Source: Thermomonas carbonis (GTDB taxonomy: Bacteria; Pseudomonadota; Gammaproteobacteria; Xanthomonadales; Xanthomonadaceae). Taken from it: DNA of 64,000 bases. The stretch spans positions 3,320,001-3,384,000 of the forward strand of contig NZ_CP060719.1 of NCBI RefSeq assembly GCF_014396975.1, in the 5' to 3' direction. The position numbers and the translations under genes are program-made. Each line of letters begins with the position of its first letter. Within the stretch, counting starts at the first letter, position 1. Below are positions 38,116 through 50,338 of the stretch, in pieces. Under the pieces are notes generated by a model that saw only the letters and a list, made by a program, of their open reading frames with translations, had not been told where the DNA came from and did not search any database.

Positions 38116-40809
38116 TCAGAACTGGAAGCGCAGGGTCACGCCATACATCGCCGGGGCACCCAGGAAGGCGTTGTAGGTATTCAGCGGATCGCCCGGGGTC
38201 GGCGCACCTGGTGCCTGCAGCGGCCCATCGAATCCAACCTGCACGTAGTCCTCGTCGAGAATGTTGGTGCCCCACAACTCCAACTGCCAGGTGCGGTCGC
38301 GCGAGCCGATGCCGATGCGCGCGTTCACCACCGCATACGCGTCCTGCAGCTTCTCGGCATCCAGATCGGAGCCGGTGTTGTATTCGGACTGCCACTTGGT
38401 GCCGATGTTGAAGCGACCTTCCAGGTTCGACGCCATGTCCCATTCGTAGGTCAGCGATGCCGACAACGACCATTCCGGGGCGAAGCTCATCTGCGCACCC
38501 GGCAGCTTGTACAGCTGTCCGACCGAAGGACATGCCGTCGAGGTCTGGCCCGGCCCAACGAAGTCGCACCCTGGGATGGTCTTGCCGTACTTGGTGTCGG
38601 CGTACACCAGGCCCGTCTGCAGCATCAGACCCGGAGTGGCCTGCCACAGCAGCTCGGCATCCAGCCCCTGCGACGTCACCTTCGGAATGGAGCGCACCAC
38701 GAAGCTGGTGCCCAGGAAGCTGTTGAGCTGGAAGTCGCTGTAGGTCTGATGGAAGAACGCGCCGTTGAGCAGCAGGTTGCCACCCATCCAACTGGTCTTG
38801 GCACCCAACTCGTAGCTGTCCACGAACTCGCCGGGGAACGAGGTGTCATTCACCGGTGTGATGCCGGCCCCACCACTGGAAAGACCATTCGACGACTGCA
38901 CGCGATCGAGGTTGAAGCCGCCTGCCTTGTAACCGCGTGCCGCGGAGAAGTAGGTCATCGCGCGCTCGTTCCAGCGATAGGCCGCCTTCAGGGTGCCCGA
39001 CCATTCGTTCTCGGACCGCGACTGGTCCGTGCTGCGACCGTCATGCAGCACGTTCGTCCACGGCAGGCAGATGCGTCCGACGATGCCGGACACCAGGCCG
39101 GGCGATGCCGCGACCGCCGGCACCAGGCTTGCCAGCAACTGCTGCTGCACCTGGGGCGGCAGGTTGCCGAAGCCATTGATGCGGGCTGCGAGCATGCGCG
39201 AAATGCCGGCAGCGGGATTCGCGACCGAAGCCGCGCAACCGAGGCCGCCATTCGGGTTGTCATAGACCGACTGGAGGCCCTTCTTCTCCGTGGTGTAGCG
39301 CAGGCCCATGGTGATATCCAGTGCTTCCGTGGCATGCCAGGTGTTGTTGGTGAACAACGCAGTCGTCTTGGCATTCTGCTTGTAGCGGTCCAGCGCGCCC
39401 ATGCCGGCAAACGTGGTGCCATACGGGCGACCACTGAACTGCGACAGCAACGTGGCCGGGTTCGAGGTATTGAACGACAAACCGAAATTCGCGAGCGTCG
39501 GATTCAGCGCCTGCGCCAGCCCGGGCAGGACGCTGCCGCCGACCAGGGTCGACAGGAATGGCTCGTAGCCCGCGCCCACGACGTAGCTTTCGGTACGTTC
39601 CAGGTCTTCGTTCGCGTAGAACAGTCCAAACAGCCAGTCGACCTTCTCGGTCGAACCGGTCAGGCGGAATTCCTGGCTGAAGGTCTTGAAGCTGACGAAG
39701 GATTCATCCTCGCGCGGATTCGAGTAGATCAGGTCGGCCGCGGTGAAATCGAAATCGCGGCCATTGGTCGAGTCCCAATCGCGACTGGCGGTGACCGAGG
39801 TGAACGTCGCGCCACCAAAGGCTTCCAGGTCGATGTTGACCTCTGCCTGCACGCCCCTGTCGTCCATCTTCTGCGCGGTGCTGCGGTTGCTGTAGGCAAC
39901 CCGCGCCCAAGGATCCGCCGGGATGGCGATCGCATTGCCGCCGCCCACGCCATTGATGATCGGCGCGGTGCCACCGCTGATCAGTTGCACGGCCGTACAG
40001 CAGTTCTCGTCGCGCTTGGTGGAATCCGCAGACAGCACGATCTCGACATTGTCGGTCGGCGCCAGCAGCAGCTTGCCGCGGAAGGTGCGGAAGTTCTGGT
40101 CGTTGTCCTTGTCTTCGGTGCGTGGGCCTGCACCGGTCGCCACGTCCATCCAGCCATCGCGATCACGATGCGCCGCATACACGCGGAATGCGGCGTAGTC
40201 GCCGAGCGGCGCGTTGAACCAGCCCGCCAAGCCCAGCGCACCGTAGTTGCCGAAGGTGACCTCCCCCGCGCCGCTCATTTCGAAATCGGGATTGCGGGTG
40301 ACCACATTGATCACGCCCGCCGAGGTGTTCTTGCCGAACAGGGTGCCTTGCGGCCCCTTCAGCACCTCGATGCGCTCCAGTTCGCCAAGATCGCCGAAGC
40401 CGACCGAGTTGCGCGGCCGGTACACGCCGTCGACCACCACACCAACCGAGGACTCCAGGCCGACGTTATCGCCCACCGTGCCCACGCCACGGATGCGTGC
40501 GGTGGTGATCGCCTCGCTCTGGGTGCTGGTGACGGTCAGGCCCGGCACCAGAACCTGCAGATCCTTGATATCGCGCACACCGGTGTCCTGCAAGGTCTGC
40601 TGGGACAGGGTCGTGACCACGATCGGCACATCCTGGGCAGCTTCCTCGCGCTTCTGCGCGGTCACGACCATGGTGTCGAGGGTTTTCGCCTCTTCCGGCT
40701 TGTCCTGCGCGGCAGCATCCTGGGCGAACGCGGGCAACGCGGAGAACGAGATCAATGCCGCCATCACGGCGACGGCCAACGGCTTTGGCTGCGGTTGCTT
40801 GCGGTACAT
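38116..40809 (-). CDS. TonB-dependent receptor, substrate unknown
   Basis: 897 residues. It has a signal peptide (LAVAVMAALISFSALPAFAQ), a TonB-box-like TLDTMVVTAQKR, a plug domain (DIKDLQVLVPGLTV, IEVLKGPQGTLFGKNTSAG) and a beta-barrel ending in YGVTLRFQF. It is of the FecA/IroN-like type seen for siderophores and varied small organic ligands; nothing nearby indicates the substrate. GGGGG precedes the ATG at 40809. It stands alone between pncC and mutS, two genes of the usual DNA repair block, and has its own terminator. Confidence 0.88.
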   Translation of the reverse strand: MYRKQPQPKPLAVAVMAALISFSALPAFAQDAAAQDKPEEAKTLDTMVVTAQKREEAAQDVPIVVTTLSQQTLQDTGVRDIKDLQVLVPGLTVTSTQSEAITTARIRGVGTVGDNVGLESSVGVVVDGVYRPRNSVGFGDLGELERIEVLKGPQGTLFGKNTSAGVINVVTRNPDFEMSGAGEVTFGNYGALGLAGWFNAPLGDYAAFRVYAAHRDRDGWMDVATGAGPRTEDKDNDQNFRTFRGKLLLAPTDNVEIVLSADSTKRDENCCTAVQLISGGTAPIINGVGGGNAIAIPADPWARVAYSNRSTAQKMDDRGVQAEVNIDLEAFGGATFTSVTASRDWDSTNGRDFDFTAADLIYSNPREDESFVSFKTFSQEFRLTGSTEKVDWLFGLFYANEDLERTESYVVGAGYEPFLSTLVGGSVLPGLAQALNPTLANFGLSFNTSNPATLLSQFSGRPYGTTFAGMGALDRYKQNAKTTALFTNNTWHATEALDITMGLRYTTEKKGLQSVYDNPNGGLGCAASVANPAAGISRMLAARINGFGNLPPQVQQQLLASLVPAVAASPGLVSGIVGRICLPWTNVLHDGRSTDQSRSENEWSGTLKAAYRWNERAMTYFSAARGYKAGGFNLDRVQSSNGLSSGGAGITPVNDTSFPGEFVDSYELGAKTSWMGGNLLLNGAFFHQTYSDFQLNSFLGTSFVVRSIPKVTSQGLDAELLWQATPGLMLQTGLVYADTKYGKTIPGCDFVGPGQTSTACPSVGQLYKLPGAQMSFAPEWSLSASLTYEWDMASNLEGRFNIGTKWQSEYNTGSDLDAEKLQDAYAVVNARIGIGSRDRTWQLELWGTNILDEDYVQVGFDGPLQAPGAPTPGDPLNTYNAFLGAPAMYGVTLRFQF

Positions 40810-41022
40810 GGAACCCCCTTATGTTGAACACGCCTGAGTCTAGCCGTCGCGGGAGCGGCGGCTGCATCGTCATCGGCGCGACCATGTGGGGGTATGGCGC
40901 GCGGGCAGTGGAACGGCTGCCTTGACGGAAAACTAACACATCCATACGGCACCGTGTCCAGTGATTTGTGGCCGCCATCCGGGGATCGGGCACACTAGCC
41001 GCCCCCTGCTGCCGCACCATCC

Positions 41023-43587
41023 ATGTCGCTCGAACAGCACACTCCGTTGATGCGCCAATTCTTCTCGGCCAAGGCCGAGCATCCGGACGTGCTGCTGTTC
41101 TTCCGGATGGGCGATTTCTACGAACTGTTCTACGACGACGCCCGCAAGGCGGCGCGGTTGCTCGACATCACCCTTACCCAGCGCGGCAATTCCGCCGGCC
41201 AGCCGATCCCGATGGCCGGCGTGCCCTACCACGCGGCCGAGGGCTACCTGGCGCGGCTGGTCGCGCTGGGCGAATCGGTGGCGATCTGTGAGCAGATCGG
41301 CGATCCGGCACTGGCCAAGGGCCTGGTCGAACGCAAGGTGGTGCGGATCGTCACCCCTGGCACGGTGACCGACGAAGCCCTGCTGGACGAACGCCGCGAC
41401 ACCCTGCTGCTGGCGATCAGTCGGATCAAGTCGGGCTATGGCCTGGCGTGGGCGGATCTCTCCAGTGGCCGCCTCCGCGCAAACGAAGTCGATGGCGATG
41501 ATGCACTGGAAGCCGAACTGGCCCGCCTGCAGCCGGCTGAAGTCCTGCTGGCCGATGAGGACGGCTGGCCTGCCGCCGTGCTGGAATCGCGCGGCCTGCG
41601 CCGTCGCCCGCCATGGCTGTTCGATGCCGAAGCCGGCCGTCGCCAGTTGCTGCAGTTCTTCAGCCTGCACGACCTCACCGCGTTCGGCATCGACGGCAAG
41701 CCGCGCGCGATCGCCGCCGCCGCCGCGCTGCTCGGCTACATCGAGGAAACCCAGAAGCAGCGCCTGCCGCACCTGCGCGCGATCGCGCTGGAGGCCAGCG
41801 ACGAGGCCATTGCGATGAACGCGGCCACCCGCCGGCATCTGGAACTGGATTCGCGGGTCGATGGCGACGTGCGCGCCACCTTGCTCGGCGTGCTCGATTC
41901 AACCGTGTCGCCAATGGGCGGACGCCTGTTGCGGCGCTGGCTGCACCGGCCATTGCGCGACCGCAATGTGGTCGGCGAACGCCACCAAGCGGTGTCGGCC
42001 TTGATCGATGCGCGCGCCGACGACCTGCTGCGAGAGGCCTTCCGCAGCCTGGGCGACCTCGAACGCATCCTCTCGCGCGTCGCCCTGCGCAGCGCGCGCC
42101 CGCGCGACCTGTCCACGTTGCGCGACGGACTCTCGCTGCTGCCATCGGTGCAGGAGATCCTGTCCGGGCTCGACTCGCCGCGCCTGCGGGTATTGCATGC
42201 GGCACTTGGCGAACACGATGCGACCGCGCGCATGCTGCGAGCCGCCATCGTCCCGCAGCCGCCGCTGCTCGCCCGCGATGGCGGCACCATCGCTGATGGC
42301 TACGACGCCGAACTCGACGAACTGCGCATGCTCAGCACGCATGCGGACCAGTTCCTCATCGATCTGGAAGCGCGCGAGCGCGAAGCCACCGGCATCGCCA
42401 CGCTGAAAGTCGGCTACAACCGCGTGCATGGCTACTTCATCGAGATCAGCAAGGGCCAGAGCGTCAAGGCACCGGTGCATTACACCCGCCGGCAAACGCT
42501 GACCGGCGCGGAGCGCTACATCACCGAGGAGCTCAAGACCTTCGAGGACAAGGTGCTGTCCGCGCGCGAACGTTCGCTGTCGCGCGAGAAGCTGCTGTAC
42601 GAAGGCGTGCTCGACCTGCTCAACGAAGTCGTCGAACCGCTGCGCCACTGCGCCGCCGCCTTGAGCGAACTCGACGTGCTCGCCGGCTTCGCCGAACGCG
42701 CACAGGCACTGGACTGGAACATGCCGCTGCTGCGCGACGAGCCCGGCATCGCCATCGAACGTGGCCGTCATCCGGTGGTCGAGGCGCTGCGTGACGCGCC
42801 CTTCGAGCCGAACGACCTGCACTTCGATGGCGACACCCGCATGTACGTGATCACCGGCCCGAACATGGGCGGCAAGAGCACCTTCATGCGCCAGAACGCG
42901 TTGATCGTGCTGCTGGCCTGCATCGGCAGTTTCGTGCCGGCGGCCAAGGCGACGATCGGCCCGATCGACCGCATCCTCACCCGCATCGGTGCCGGCGACG
43001 ACCTCGCCCGCGGGCAGTCGACCTTCATGGTCGAGATGAGCGAGACCGCCTACATCCTCCATCACGCGACCGAACACTCGCTGGTGCTGATGGACGAGAT
43101 CGGCCGCGGCACCTCGACTTACGACGGCCTCGCACTCGCCGATGCGGTGGCGCGCCAGCTGGCCGCGACCAATCGCAGCTACACCTTGTTCGCGACGCAC
43201 TACTTCGAACTGACTGCGCTGGCGGAGCCGGGCAGCGGCATCGCCAACCTGCACCTGGATGCGGTCGAACATGGCGATGCATTGGTGTTCATGCACGCGG
43301 TGCGACCCGGCCCGGCCAACCGCAGTTTCGGCCTGCAGGTCGCAGCACTGGCCGGACTCCCCAAGCCTGCATTGCAGCAAGCGCGCGCGCGGCTCGCCGA
43401 ACTGGAAGCGCAGGGCCGCGATGCGCCGGCAGTGACGTTGAGCGCACCGGCATTGGATGCACCGCAGCAGTTCGGCTTGTTCGCGTCGCGCTCGGCGGCG
43501 CTGGATGCGCTGGCCGGCATCGAGCCCGACGAGTTGTCGCCGAAGCAGGCATTGGAAGCGCTGTACCGGTTGAAATCGCTGGCCTGA
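41023..43587 (+). CDS. mutS: DNA mismatch repair protein MutS
   Basis: Recognises mismatches and starts methyl-directed repair with MutL. 854 residues, full length. The mismatch-reading Phe-x-Glu motif is in [20 protein letters not shown] near the N-terminus. The ABC-type ATPase has Walker [18 protein letters not shown], the signature region [17 protein letters not shown] and Walker [21 protein letters not shown]. It is oriented opposite to the receptor gene, with 213 bp between them for promoters. Confidence 0.97.
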   Translation: MSLEQHTPLMRQFFSAKAEHPDVLLFFRMGDFYELFYDDARKAARLLDITLTQRGNSAGQPIPMAGVPYHAAEGYLARLVALGESVAICEQIGDPALAKGLVERKVVRIVTPGTVTDEALLDERRDTLLLAISRIKSGYGLAWADLSSGRLRANEVDGDDALEAELARLQPAEVLLADEDGWPAAVLESRGLRRRPPWLFDAEAGRRQLLQFFSLHDLTAFGIDGKPRAIAAAAALLGYIEETQKQRLPHLRAIALEASDEAIAMNAATRRHLELDSRVDGDVRATLLGVLDSTVSPMGGRLLRRWLHRPLRDRNVVGERHQAVSALIDARADDLLREAFRSLGDLERILSRVALRSARPRDLSTLRDGLSLLPSVQEILSGLDSPRLRVLHAALGEHDATARMLRAAIVPQPPLLARDGGTIADGYDAELDELRMLSTHADQFLIDLEAREREATGIATLKVGYNRVHGYFIEISKGQSVKAPVHYTRRQTLTGAERYITEELKTFEDKVLSARERSLSREKLLYEGVLDLLNEVVEPLRHCAAALSELDVLAGFAERAQALDWNMPLLRDEPGIAIERGRHPVVEALRDAPFEPNDLHFDGDTRMYVITGPNMGGKSTFMRQNALIVLLACIGSFVPAAKATIGPIDRILTRIGAGDDLARGQSTFMVEMSETAYILHHATEHSLVLMDEIGRGTSTYDGLALADAVARQLAATNRSYTLFATHYFELTALAEPGSGIANLHLDAVEHGDALVFMHAVRPGPANRSFGLQVAALAGLPKPALQQARARLAELEAQGRDAPAVTLSAPALDAPQQFGLFASRSAALDALAGIEPDELSPKQALEALYRLKSLA

Positions 43588-43663
43588 CACTGCCGGCATC
43601 GGCACGGACTGGTAGTGTGGCTCGCCCGGGAGCTGATCCGGCCCACGCCACGAGGATGCCGCG

Positions 43664-44284
43664 ATGTCCACCCTGACCGACCAGATCTTTTCGCAGATTT
43701 CCGGTGCCGCCATGCAGCAGATCGGCCAGCAACTCGGCACCGGGCAGGCGCAGACCTCCGGTGCGGTCGCTGCGGCGCTGCCGATGATCCTGGGCGCAAT
43801 GGGCCGCAACACCGCGCAGCCGCAAGGGGCGGAGGCATTGCTGGGTGCACTCGGTCGCGATCATTCGGGTGCAGGCGGAATCGGCGACATCCTCGGTGCC
43901 GTGCTGGGTGGCCAGTCGAGCCGGCAAGCCGACGGCCTTGGCCAGTTGGGCCACATCTTCGGCGGACAGCTGCCGCGTGCAGAGGCCGGTCTCGGCCAAG
44001 CCACCGGCCTGGGCGGCGACAAGGCACAAATGCTGCTGAAGATCCTTGCCCCGATCGTGATGGCCTACCTGGCCAAGCAGATGTTCGGCGGCGCGCCATC
44101 GCAAGGCGCGGGAAACGCTCAGGCGCTTGGCGACATCCTTGGTCAGGAACGTGCGATCCAGCAGCAGCAAGGCGGCCTCGGCGGCGGCCTACTCGGCGCG
44201 GTGCTGGACCAGGACGGCGATGGCGAAGTCGGTCTGGACGATCTGCTGAAGATGGGCGGCTCGTTCCTGGGCGGTGGTCGCTGA
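43664..44284 (+). CDS. DUF937 (YidB-like) protein with C-terminal EF-hand-like motif
   Basis: 206 residues, low-complexity in Gly/Gln/Ala. The DUF937 region spans about 1-140: LTDQIFSQISGAAMQQIGQQ, VAAALPMILGAMGRN, then AQMLLKILAPIVMAYLAKQM. Near the C-terminus, LDQDGDGEVGLDDLLKMGGS matches the calcium loop DxDxDG of EF-hand and dockerin motifs. No function is known for the family. It starts 76 bp after mutS and is followed by 206 bp before katG. Confidence 0.75.
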   Translation: MSTLTDQIFSQISGAAMQQIGQQLGTGQAQTSGAVAAALPMILGAMGRNTAQPQGAEALLGALGRDHSGAGGIGDILGAVLGGQSSRQADGLGQLGHIFGGQLPRAEAGLGQATGLGGDKAQMLLKILAPIVMAYLAKQMFGGAPSQGAGNAQALGDILGQERAIQQQQGGLGGGLLGAVLDQDGDGEVGLDDLLKMGGSFLGGGR

Positions 44285-44385
44285 CCCGTCATCGCTTCAG
44301 TTGGGGTGATGCGCGAACGGCCGCCCGGGCCGCCGTTCTGCATTACGTGGCTGGAGCAGCAACGCTGCGGGGATGCTGCACTGCG

Positions 44386-44402
44386 GATAGGGAACCCCTA
44401 TC
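44386..44402 (+). promoter_or_regulatory. OxyR-like binding site upstream of katG
   Basis: GATAGGG-AAC-CCCTATC is a perfect inverted repeat containing ATAG-N7-CTAT, the half-unit of the OxyR consensus. A second ATAG-N7-CTAT unit at the expected distance is not evident. It lies about 90 bp upstream of the katG start, where OxyR activation would be expected. Confidence 0.55.
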
Positions 44403-44448
44403 GAACACTTCACTTCATTCAATTTTTCTTTAATGAAAGCCTGCGTAG

Positions 44449-46727
<2,279 letters not shown>

Positions 46728-46750
46728 TCGTCCAGCCGGTGTTGCAACAC

Positions 46751-46774
46751 GAACGGCCGCGCAAGCGGCCGTTC
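46751..46774 (+). terminator. Hairpin terminator between katG and the convergent gene
   Basis: GAACGGCCGC-GCAA-GCGGCCGTTC is a perfect 10-bp stem 23 bp after the katG stop, followed by GTTTG. It may also serve the convergent gene ending at 46792. Confidence 0.75.
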
Positions 46775-46791
46775 GTTTGCCTGCGTCTGCC

Positions 46792-47484
46792 TCAATACGG
46801 AACCAGCAGCAATTCGAGCGAGGCCGCGTAGCGCAGCGAACCATCCCTGAGCACGATCGGGTTCAGGAAGCTGGTGTACACAGCCCCCTGTCCGACCGGC
46901 CACGGATCATGGATGCGCACCATGGTGCCTGCGCCCGATGCGTCGCCATCGCTGTAGACCCCGCTCAGCACCACGGCGTGGCGTCCGCTGGAATGCCGCA
47001 CGCCGAGCCACAACGGCGTGCGCATCAACATCGCCACCAGCGCGGAAACAGTCGGCGTGTGGTTGGGCATGCTCCAGCCCAGTCCCTGCCCGAACGCGGT
47101 GACATTGTCGATACTCGGACTCAGGCCCCCGCTGTCACCGGTGGCTGCTGTGCCCGAGCCCACGCTCATGTTGGTGCCCAGGATCATGGTGGCCGCGGCC
47201 GACCAGCAGGTCATGCCGGTCGGCTGCCCGTAGCGGCGGATCGGGTGTTCGCGATGATCGCGCAGGCCCAGCGCGGTCCAGGTACGCGGGCCGACCACGC
47301 CATCCACCGTCAGGCCGGGACGCCTGCGTTGCAGCGCCCTGACCGCCTGTTCGGTCTGCGGCCCGAAGATGCCATCGCTGCCGTAGAACGGACTGTCGAC
47401 ACGGTCGCGCACGTCCGCACGCACCAGCAAGCGCTGCATGTACTCGACGTCATGCCCTCTGCTTCCATTGCGCAGGATGCGCAT
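46792..47484 (-). CDS. Peptidoglycan-binding domain plus papain-like cysteine protease domain protein
   Basis: 230 residues. Residues 1-75 form a PG_binding_1 domain ([51 protein letters not shown]). The rest looks like a papain-like/C39-type peptidase: the Cys in [17 protein letters not shown], the His in [15 protein letters not shown] and the Asp in [15 protein letters not shown]. No signal peptide is visible. It could be a secreted effector, toxin or wall-associated protease. The start at 47484 has GGGAGAG upstream. It stands alone between katG and hslR. Confidence 0.72.
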   Translation of the reverse strand: MRILRNGSRGHDVEYMQRLLVRADVRDRVDSPFYGSDGIFGPQTEQAVRALQRRRPGLTVDGVVGPRTWTALGLRDHREHPIRRYGQPTGMTCWSAAATMILGTNMSVGSGTAATGDSGGLSPSIDNVTAFGQGLGWSMPNHTPTVSALVAMLMRTPLWLGVRHSSGRHAVVLSGVYSDGDASGAGTMVRIHDPWPVGQGAVYTSFLNPIVLRDGSLRYAASLELLLVPY

Positions 47485-47579
47485 GTTCGTCTCTCCCGGG
47501 TGGAAATTCCGGCGAAGTCTCCATGCGTGGCCGCGCGTGGACAATCCATCGTCCGCAATAGGCCGGACGCAAGGCAGGA

Positions 47580-47986
47580 TCAGAGTGCGTCGATGTCGCC
47601 CAGCGCGCGGATCAAGCGGCGCGCACGCTTGTCTGGTTTCGATTCGGGTGGACTGAAACCCGCGCGTTCCGCAGCGCGCACGGCCCGCGCCTGTTCGCGT
47701 GCGAGTTTCGACGCAACGGATTCGCGATACAGCGCCTGGGCGATGCTGGCCGGGCCGCGCATTGTGTTCAAGCCGACGACCTCGACCTCCAAGCGTTCCT
47801 CGCCACGCGCAACCACCAGCGCATCGCCGACGCGCACGCTGCGCGACGGTTTGGCCCGCTGCCCCCGACATCGACCTTGCCGGTCTCGATGGCGTGCTTC
47901 GCCAACGCACGCGTCTTGTAGAAGCGCGCCGCCCACAGCCACAGGTCAAGGCGAACGCTGGCGACGGGTTCGATCAGCATCGTCAT
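47580..47986 (-). CDS. hslR: S4-domain RNA-binding heat shock protein Hsp15 type, frameshifted
   Basis: In E. coli Hsp15 binds 50S subunits stalled with nascent chains. The reading from 47986, VRLDLWLWAARFYKTRALAK then HAIETGKVDVGG, is the S4 domain. It breaks at a five-base G/C run (47862-47866), one base short, and continues as QRAKPSRSVRVGDALVVARG and then ERLEVEVVGLNTMRGP. The C-terminal tail is basic (KPDKRARRLIRALGDIDAL). The restored length is about 135 residues, normal for HslR. A homopolymer indel is likely. Confidence 0.83.
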
Positions 47987-48013
47987 CGGAAAGGACGAAT
48001 CTCCTGAAATGCA

Positions 48014-48037
48014 AACGGCCACCCGAAGGTGGCCGTT
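48014..48037 (-). terminator. Terminator after rplS
   Basis: AACGGCCACC-CGAA-GGTGGCCGTT is a 10-bp stem 22 bp after the rplS stop on the minus strand, ending the ribosomal/tRNA-modification operon. Confidence 0.75.
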
Positions 48038-48058
48038 GCAGGAAGCGCAGCGTGCGCC

Positions 48059-48487
48059 TTACTCGGCGGCAGCGGCCGCTTCAGCGGCGGCAGCGGCCTG
48101 CGCGGCAGCCTTGGCCTTGGCGTTGCCGGCCAGGTCTTCCTTGATGCGCGCCTTCTTGCCTTCCAGGCCACGCAGGTAATACAGCTTGGCGGCACGGACG
48201 TCGCCGCGGCGCTTGACCGTGACCGAGTCGATCGCGGCGCTGTGGGTCTGGAACACGCGCTCCACGCCGAAGCCGTGGGAAATCTTGCGCACGGTGAACG
48301 CGGAGTTCAGGCCGGCGTTCTTCTTGCCGATGACCACGCCTTCGTAGGCCTGCACGCGCTCGCGGTTGCCTTCCTTGACCTTGACGTTGACGATGACGGT
48401 ATCGCCGGGGCCGAAGTCGGGAAACTTGCGCGAAACCTGTGCGGTTTCGAAGTCCTGGAGCAGGGTGTGGATCGAGGGCTTGTTCAT
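48059..48487 (-). CDS. rplS: 50S ribosomal protein L19
   Basis: 142 residues. The core ([60 protein letters not shown]) is L19, which sits at the interface between ribosomal subunits. After residue 115 a tail of Ala, Lys and Glu extends the protein beyond the E. coli length (115 aa). It is the last gene of rpsP-rimM-trmD-rplS. Confidence 0.97.
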   Translation of the reverse strand: MNKPSIHTLLQDFETAQVSRKFPDFGPGDTVIVNVKVKEGNRERVQAYEGVVIGKKNAGLNSAFTVRKISHGFGVERVFQTHSAAIDSVTVKRRGDVRAAKLYYLRGLEGKKARIKEDLAGNAKAKAAAQAAAAAEAAAAAE

Positions 48488-48645
48488 GGGATCAACCTTG
48501 ATGGAATCGTGGCGTGCGGTGCACGCGCCTGTTGGATTAGTTGTTGCGCGAGTGCACGTGGACCCGCGTCATGGCATCGGTGGAACGTGGTGCGGCAAAG
48601 CAAGCCGCGCATTATAGCCGGGATTTTCTCAACCGCGCCAGAGGC

Positions 48646-49425
48646 TTAGGCGTCGCCGGCCGGGGGCTCGCCGACCGCCAGCAACCAGCGTTCGCGGAAT
48701 TCTCCGAGCAGGATCCGGTCCTGTTTCGACAGGCTCGCCTCATCCAGCAGGTCCGGTCGCCGCAGCCAGGTCCGGCCCAGCGATTGCTGTCGGCGCCAGC
48801 GTGCGATCCCGGCATGATTGCCGGACAGCAGCACCTCCGGGACGGCCCCCAACTCATGCTCGACCGGGCGGGTGTAATGCGGGCAATCGAGCAGGCCGTC
48901 GCCCCCGAAACTGTCCTGCACCGCCGATTCCGCATCGTTCAGCGCACCGTCCTGCAGCCGGGCCACGGCATCGATCAATACCGCCGCTGCCAGTTCGCCG
49001 CCGGACAGCACGTAGTCGCCGATCGAGAGCTCCTCGTCGACCTCATGCTGCACAAGGCGCTCGTCCACGCCTTCATAACGACCGCAAAGCAGGATCAGCC
49101 GCGGCGCGGCAGCCAGTTCGCGAACCTTGGCCTGGTCGAGTCGGCGACCTTGCGGGCTCAGGTAGAGCACTTTCGCGGGTGCCGCATCCGCCTCGCGCGC
49201 CGCATTGATCGCCGCTCGCAGCGGATCGATCAGCATGACCATGCCCGGCCCGCCACCGCAGGGCCGGTCATCGACCCGGCGATAGTTGCCCTCGGCATGG
49301 TCGCGCGGGTTCCAGCCGTGGATCGACAGCAGGCCTCGATCGCCGGCACGCCCGACCACGCCGTGCGCGGCGAGCTGGGCGACGAATTCGGGGAACAGGC
49401 TGACGATGTCGAAGCGCATCGGCAT
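48646..49425 (-). CDS. trmD: tRNA (guanine37-N1)-methyltransferase
   Basis: Methylates G37 next to the anticodon to prevent frameshifting. 259 residues with the SPOUT trefoil knot: [56 protein letters not shown] and [23 protein letters not shown] at 49425 gives MPMRFD; ATG at 49419 is also possible. It lies 5 bp from rimM within the conserved operon. Confidence 0.97.
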   Translation of the reverse strand: MPMRFDIVSLFPEFVAQLAAHGVVGRAGDRGLLSIHGWNPRDHAEGNYRRVDDRPCGGGPGMVMLIDPLRAAINAAREADAAPAKVLYLSPQGRRLDQAKVRELAAAPRLILLCGRYEGVDERLVQHEVDEELSIGDYVLSGGELAAAVLIDAVARLQDGALNDAESAVQDSFGGDGLLDCPHYTRPVEHELGAVPEVLLSGNHAGIARWRRQQSLGRTWLRRPDLLDEASLSKQDRILLGEFRERWLLAVGEPPAGDA

Positions 49426-49430
49426 CGACG

Positions 49431-49952
49431 TCAGAAATCCGCGTCCCAGTCCACGGTGACCAGGCCAGCCTCGAAATCGACGCTGCGGATGAAGTCCGGC
49501 TGCACGAACGGGATCATCCGCTCGCGGTCGCCCTTCGCCACCAGCACGTCATTGGCGCCCGTCGAGAACAGGTGCGAGACGGTCCCGAAGTCCACGCCCT
49601 CGGCGTTGACCACGCGCAGGCCCTCAAGGTCGACCCAGTAATACTCGCCGTCGGCCGGTGGCGGCAATGCGGAACGCGGCACCAGCACGTCGACGCCACG
49701 CAGGGCATCGGCAGCATCGCGATCCTCGACGCCGGTCATGCTGGCGATCAGGCCCTTGACGCCTTCGCGCACCTTCACGCCTTCGCAGGATCGCTGCTGC
49801 CCGCGCGCGTCGCGCAGGATCCACGGCTGGTAGCGGGCAATGGCGTGCAAGGGATCGGTGAAGCTTTCCAGCTTCACTTCGCCACGCACGCCAAACGCAC
49901 CGTGCAACCGACCGACGGTGATCATCCGCTGGCCGGTGTCCGGTGCGTTCAT
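49431..49952 (-). CDS. rimM: Ribosome maturation factor RimM
   Basis: Assists 30S head assembly by binding S19. 173 residues. The N-terminal RimM domain is [20 protein letters not shown] and the C-terminal PRC-barrel has [18 protein letters not shown] and [14 protein letters not shown]. It sits between rpsP and trmD. Confidence 0.96.
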   Translation of the reverse strand: MNAPDTGQRMITVGRLHGAFGVRGEVKLESFTDPLHAIARYQPWILRDARGQQRSCEGVKVREGVKGLIASMTGVEDRDAADALRGVDVLVPRSALPPPADGEYYWVDLEGLRVVNAEGVDFGTVSHLFSTGANDVLVAKGDRERMIPFVQPDFIRSVDFEAGLVTVDWDADF

Positions 49953-49994
49953 GGGAATGCGATCAGAGGGCCGCCGCTAAGACGACTCGCCGGA

Positions 49995-50243
49995 TCAGGC
50001 AGCCTTGGCGGCCTGCTTGTAGAGATCAGCGACCTTGTCGGTCAGCTGCGCGCCGTTGTCGACCCAGTGCCTGATGCGCTCGAGGTTCAGCTCGACGCGC
50101 TTCTCGGCACCCTGGGCAACCGGGTTGTAGAAGCCCACGCGCTCGATGTTGCGGCCGTCACGGGCGCTGCGGCTGTCGGTGACGATGACGTGGTAGAAGG
50201 GACGCTTCTTGGCGCCGCCACGGGTAAGGCGAATCTTGACCAT
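49995..50243 (-). CDS. rpsP: 30S ribosomal protein S16
   Basis: 82 residues starting [20 protein letters not shown], the S16 N-terminus, with [20 protein letters not shown]. The open frame extends further upstream, but the conserved start at 50243 fixes the gene. It is the first gene of the rpsP-rimM-trmD-rplS set. Confidence 0.97.
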   Translation of the reverse strand: MVKIRLTRGGAKKRPFYHVIVTDSRSARDGRNIERVGFYNPVAQGAEKRVELNLERIRHWVDNGAQLTDKVADLYKQAAKAA

Positions 50244-50338
50244 TGCAGTTTCTCGGTGTTGCCCAGCGGCCGGAATGGCCGGGTAAGCCGGCAAGTATAA
50301 CGCGGTGAATCGACTGGCGAAACCCACGCCGACTTCAG

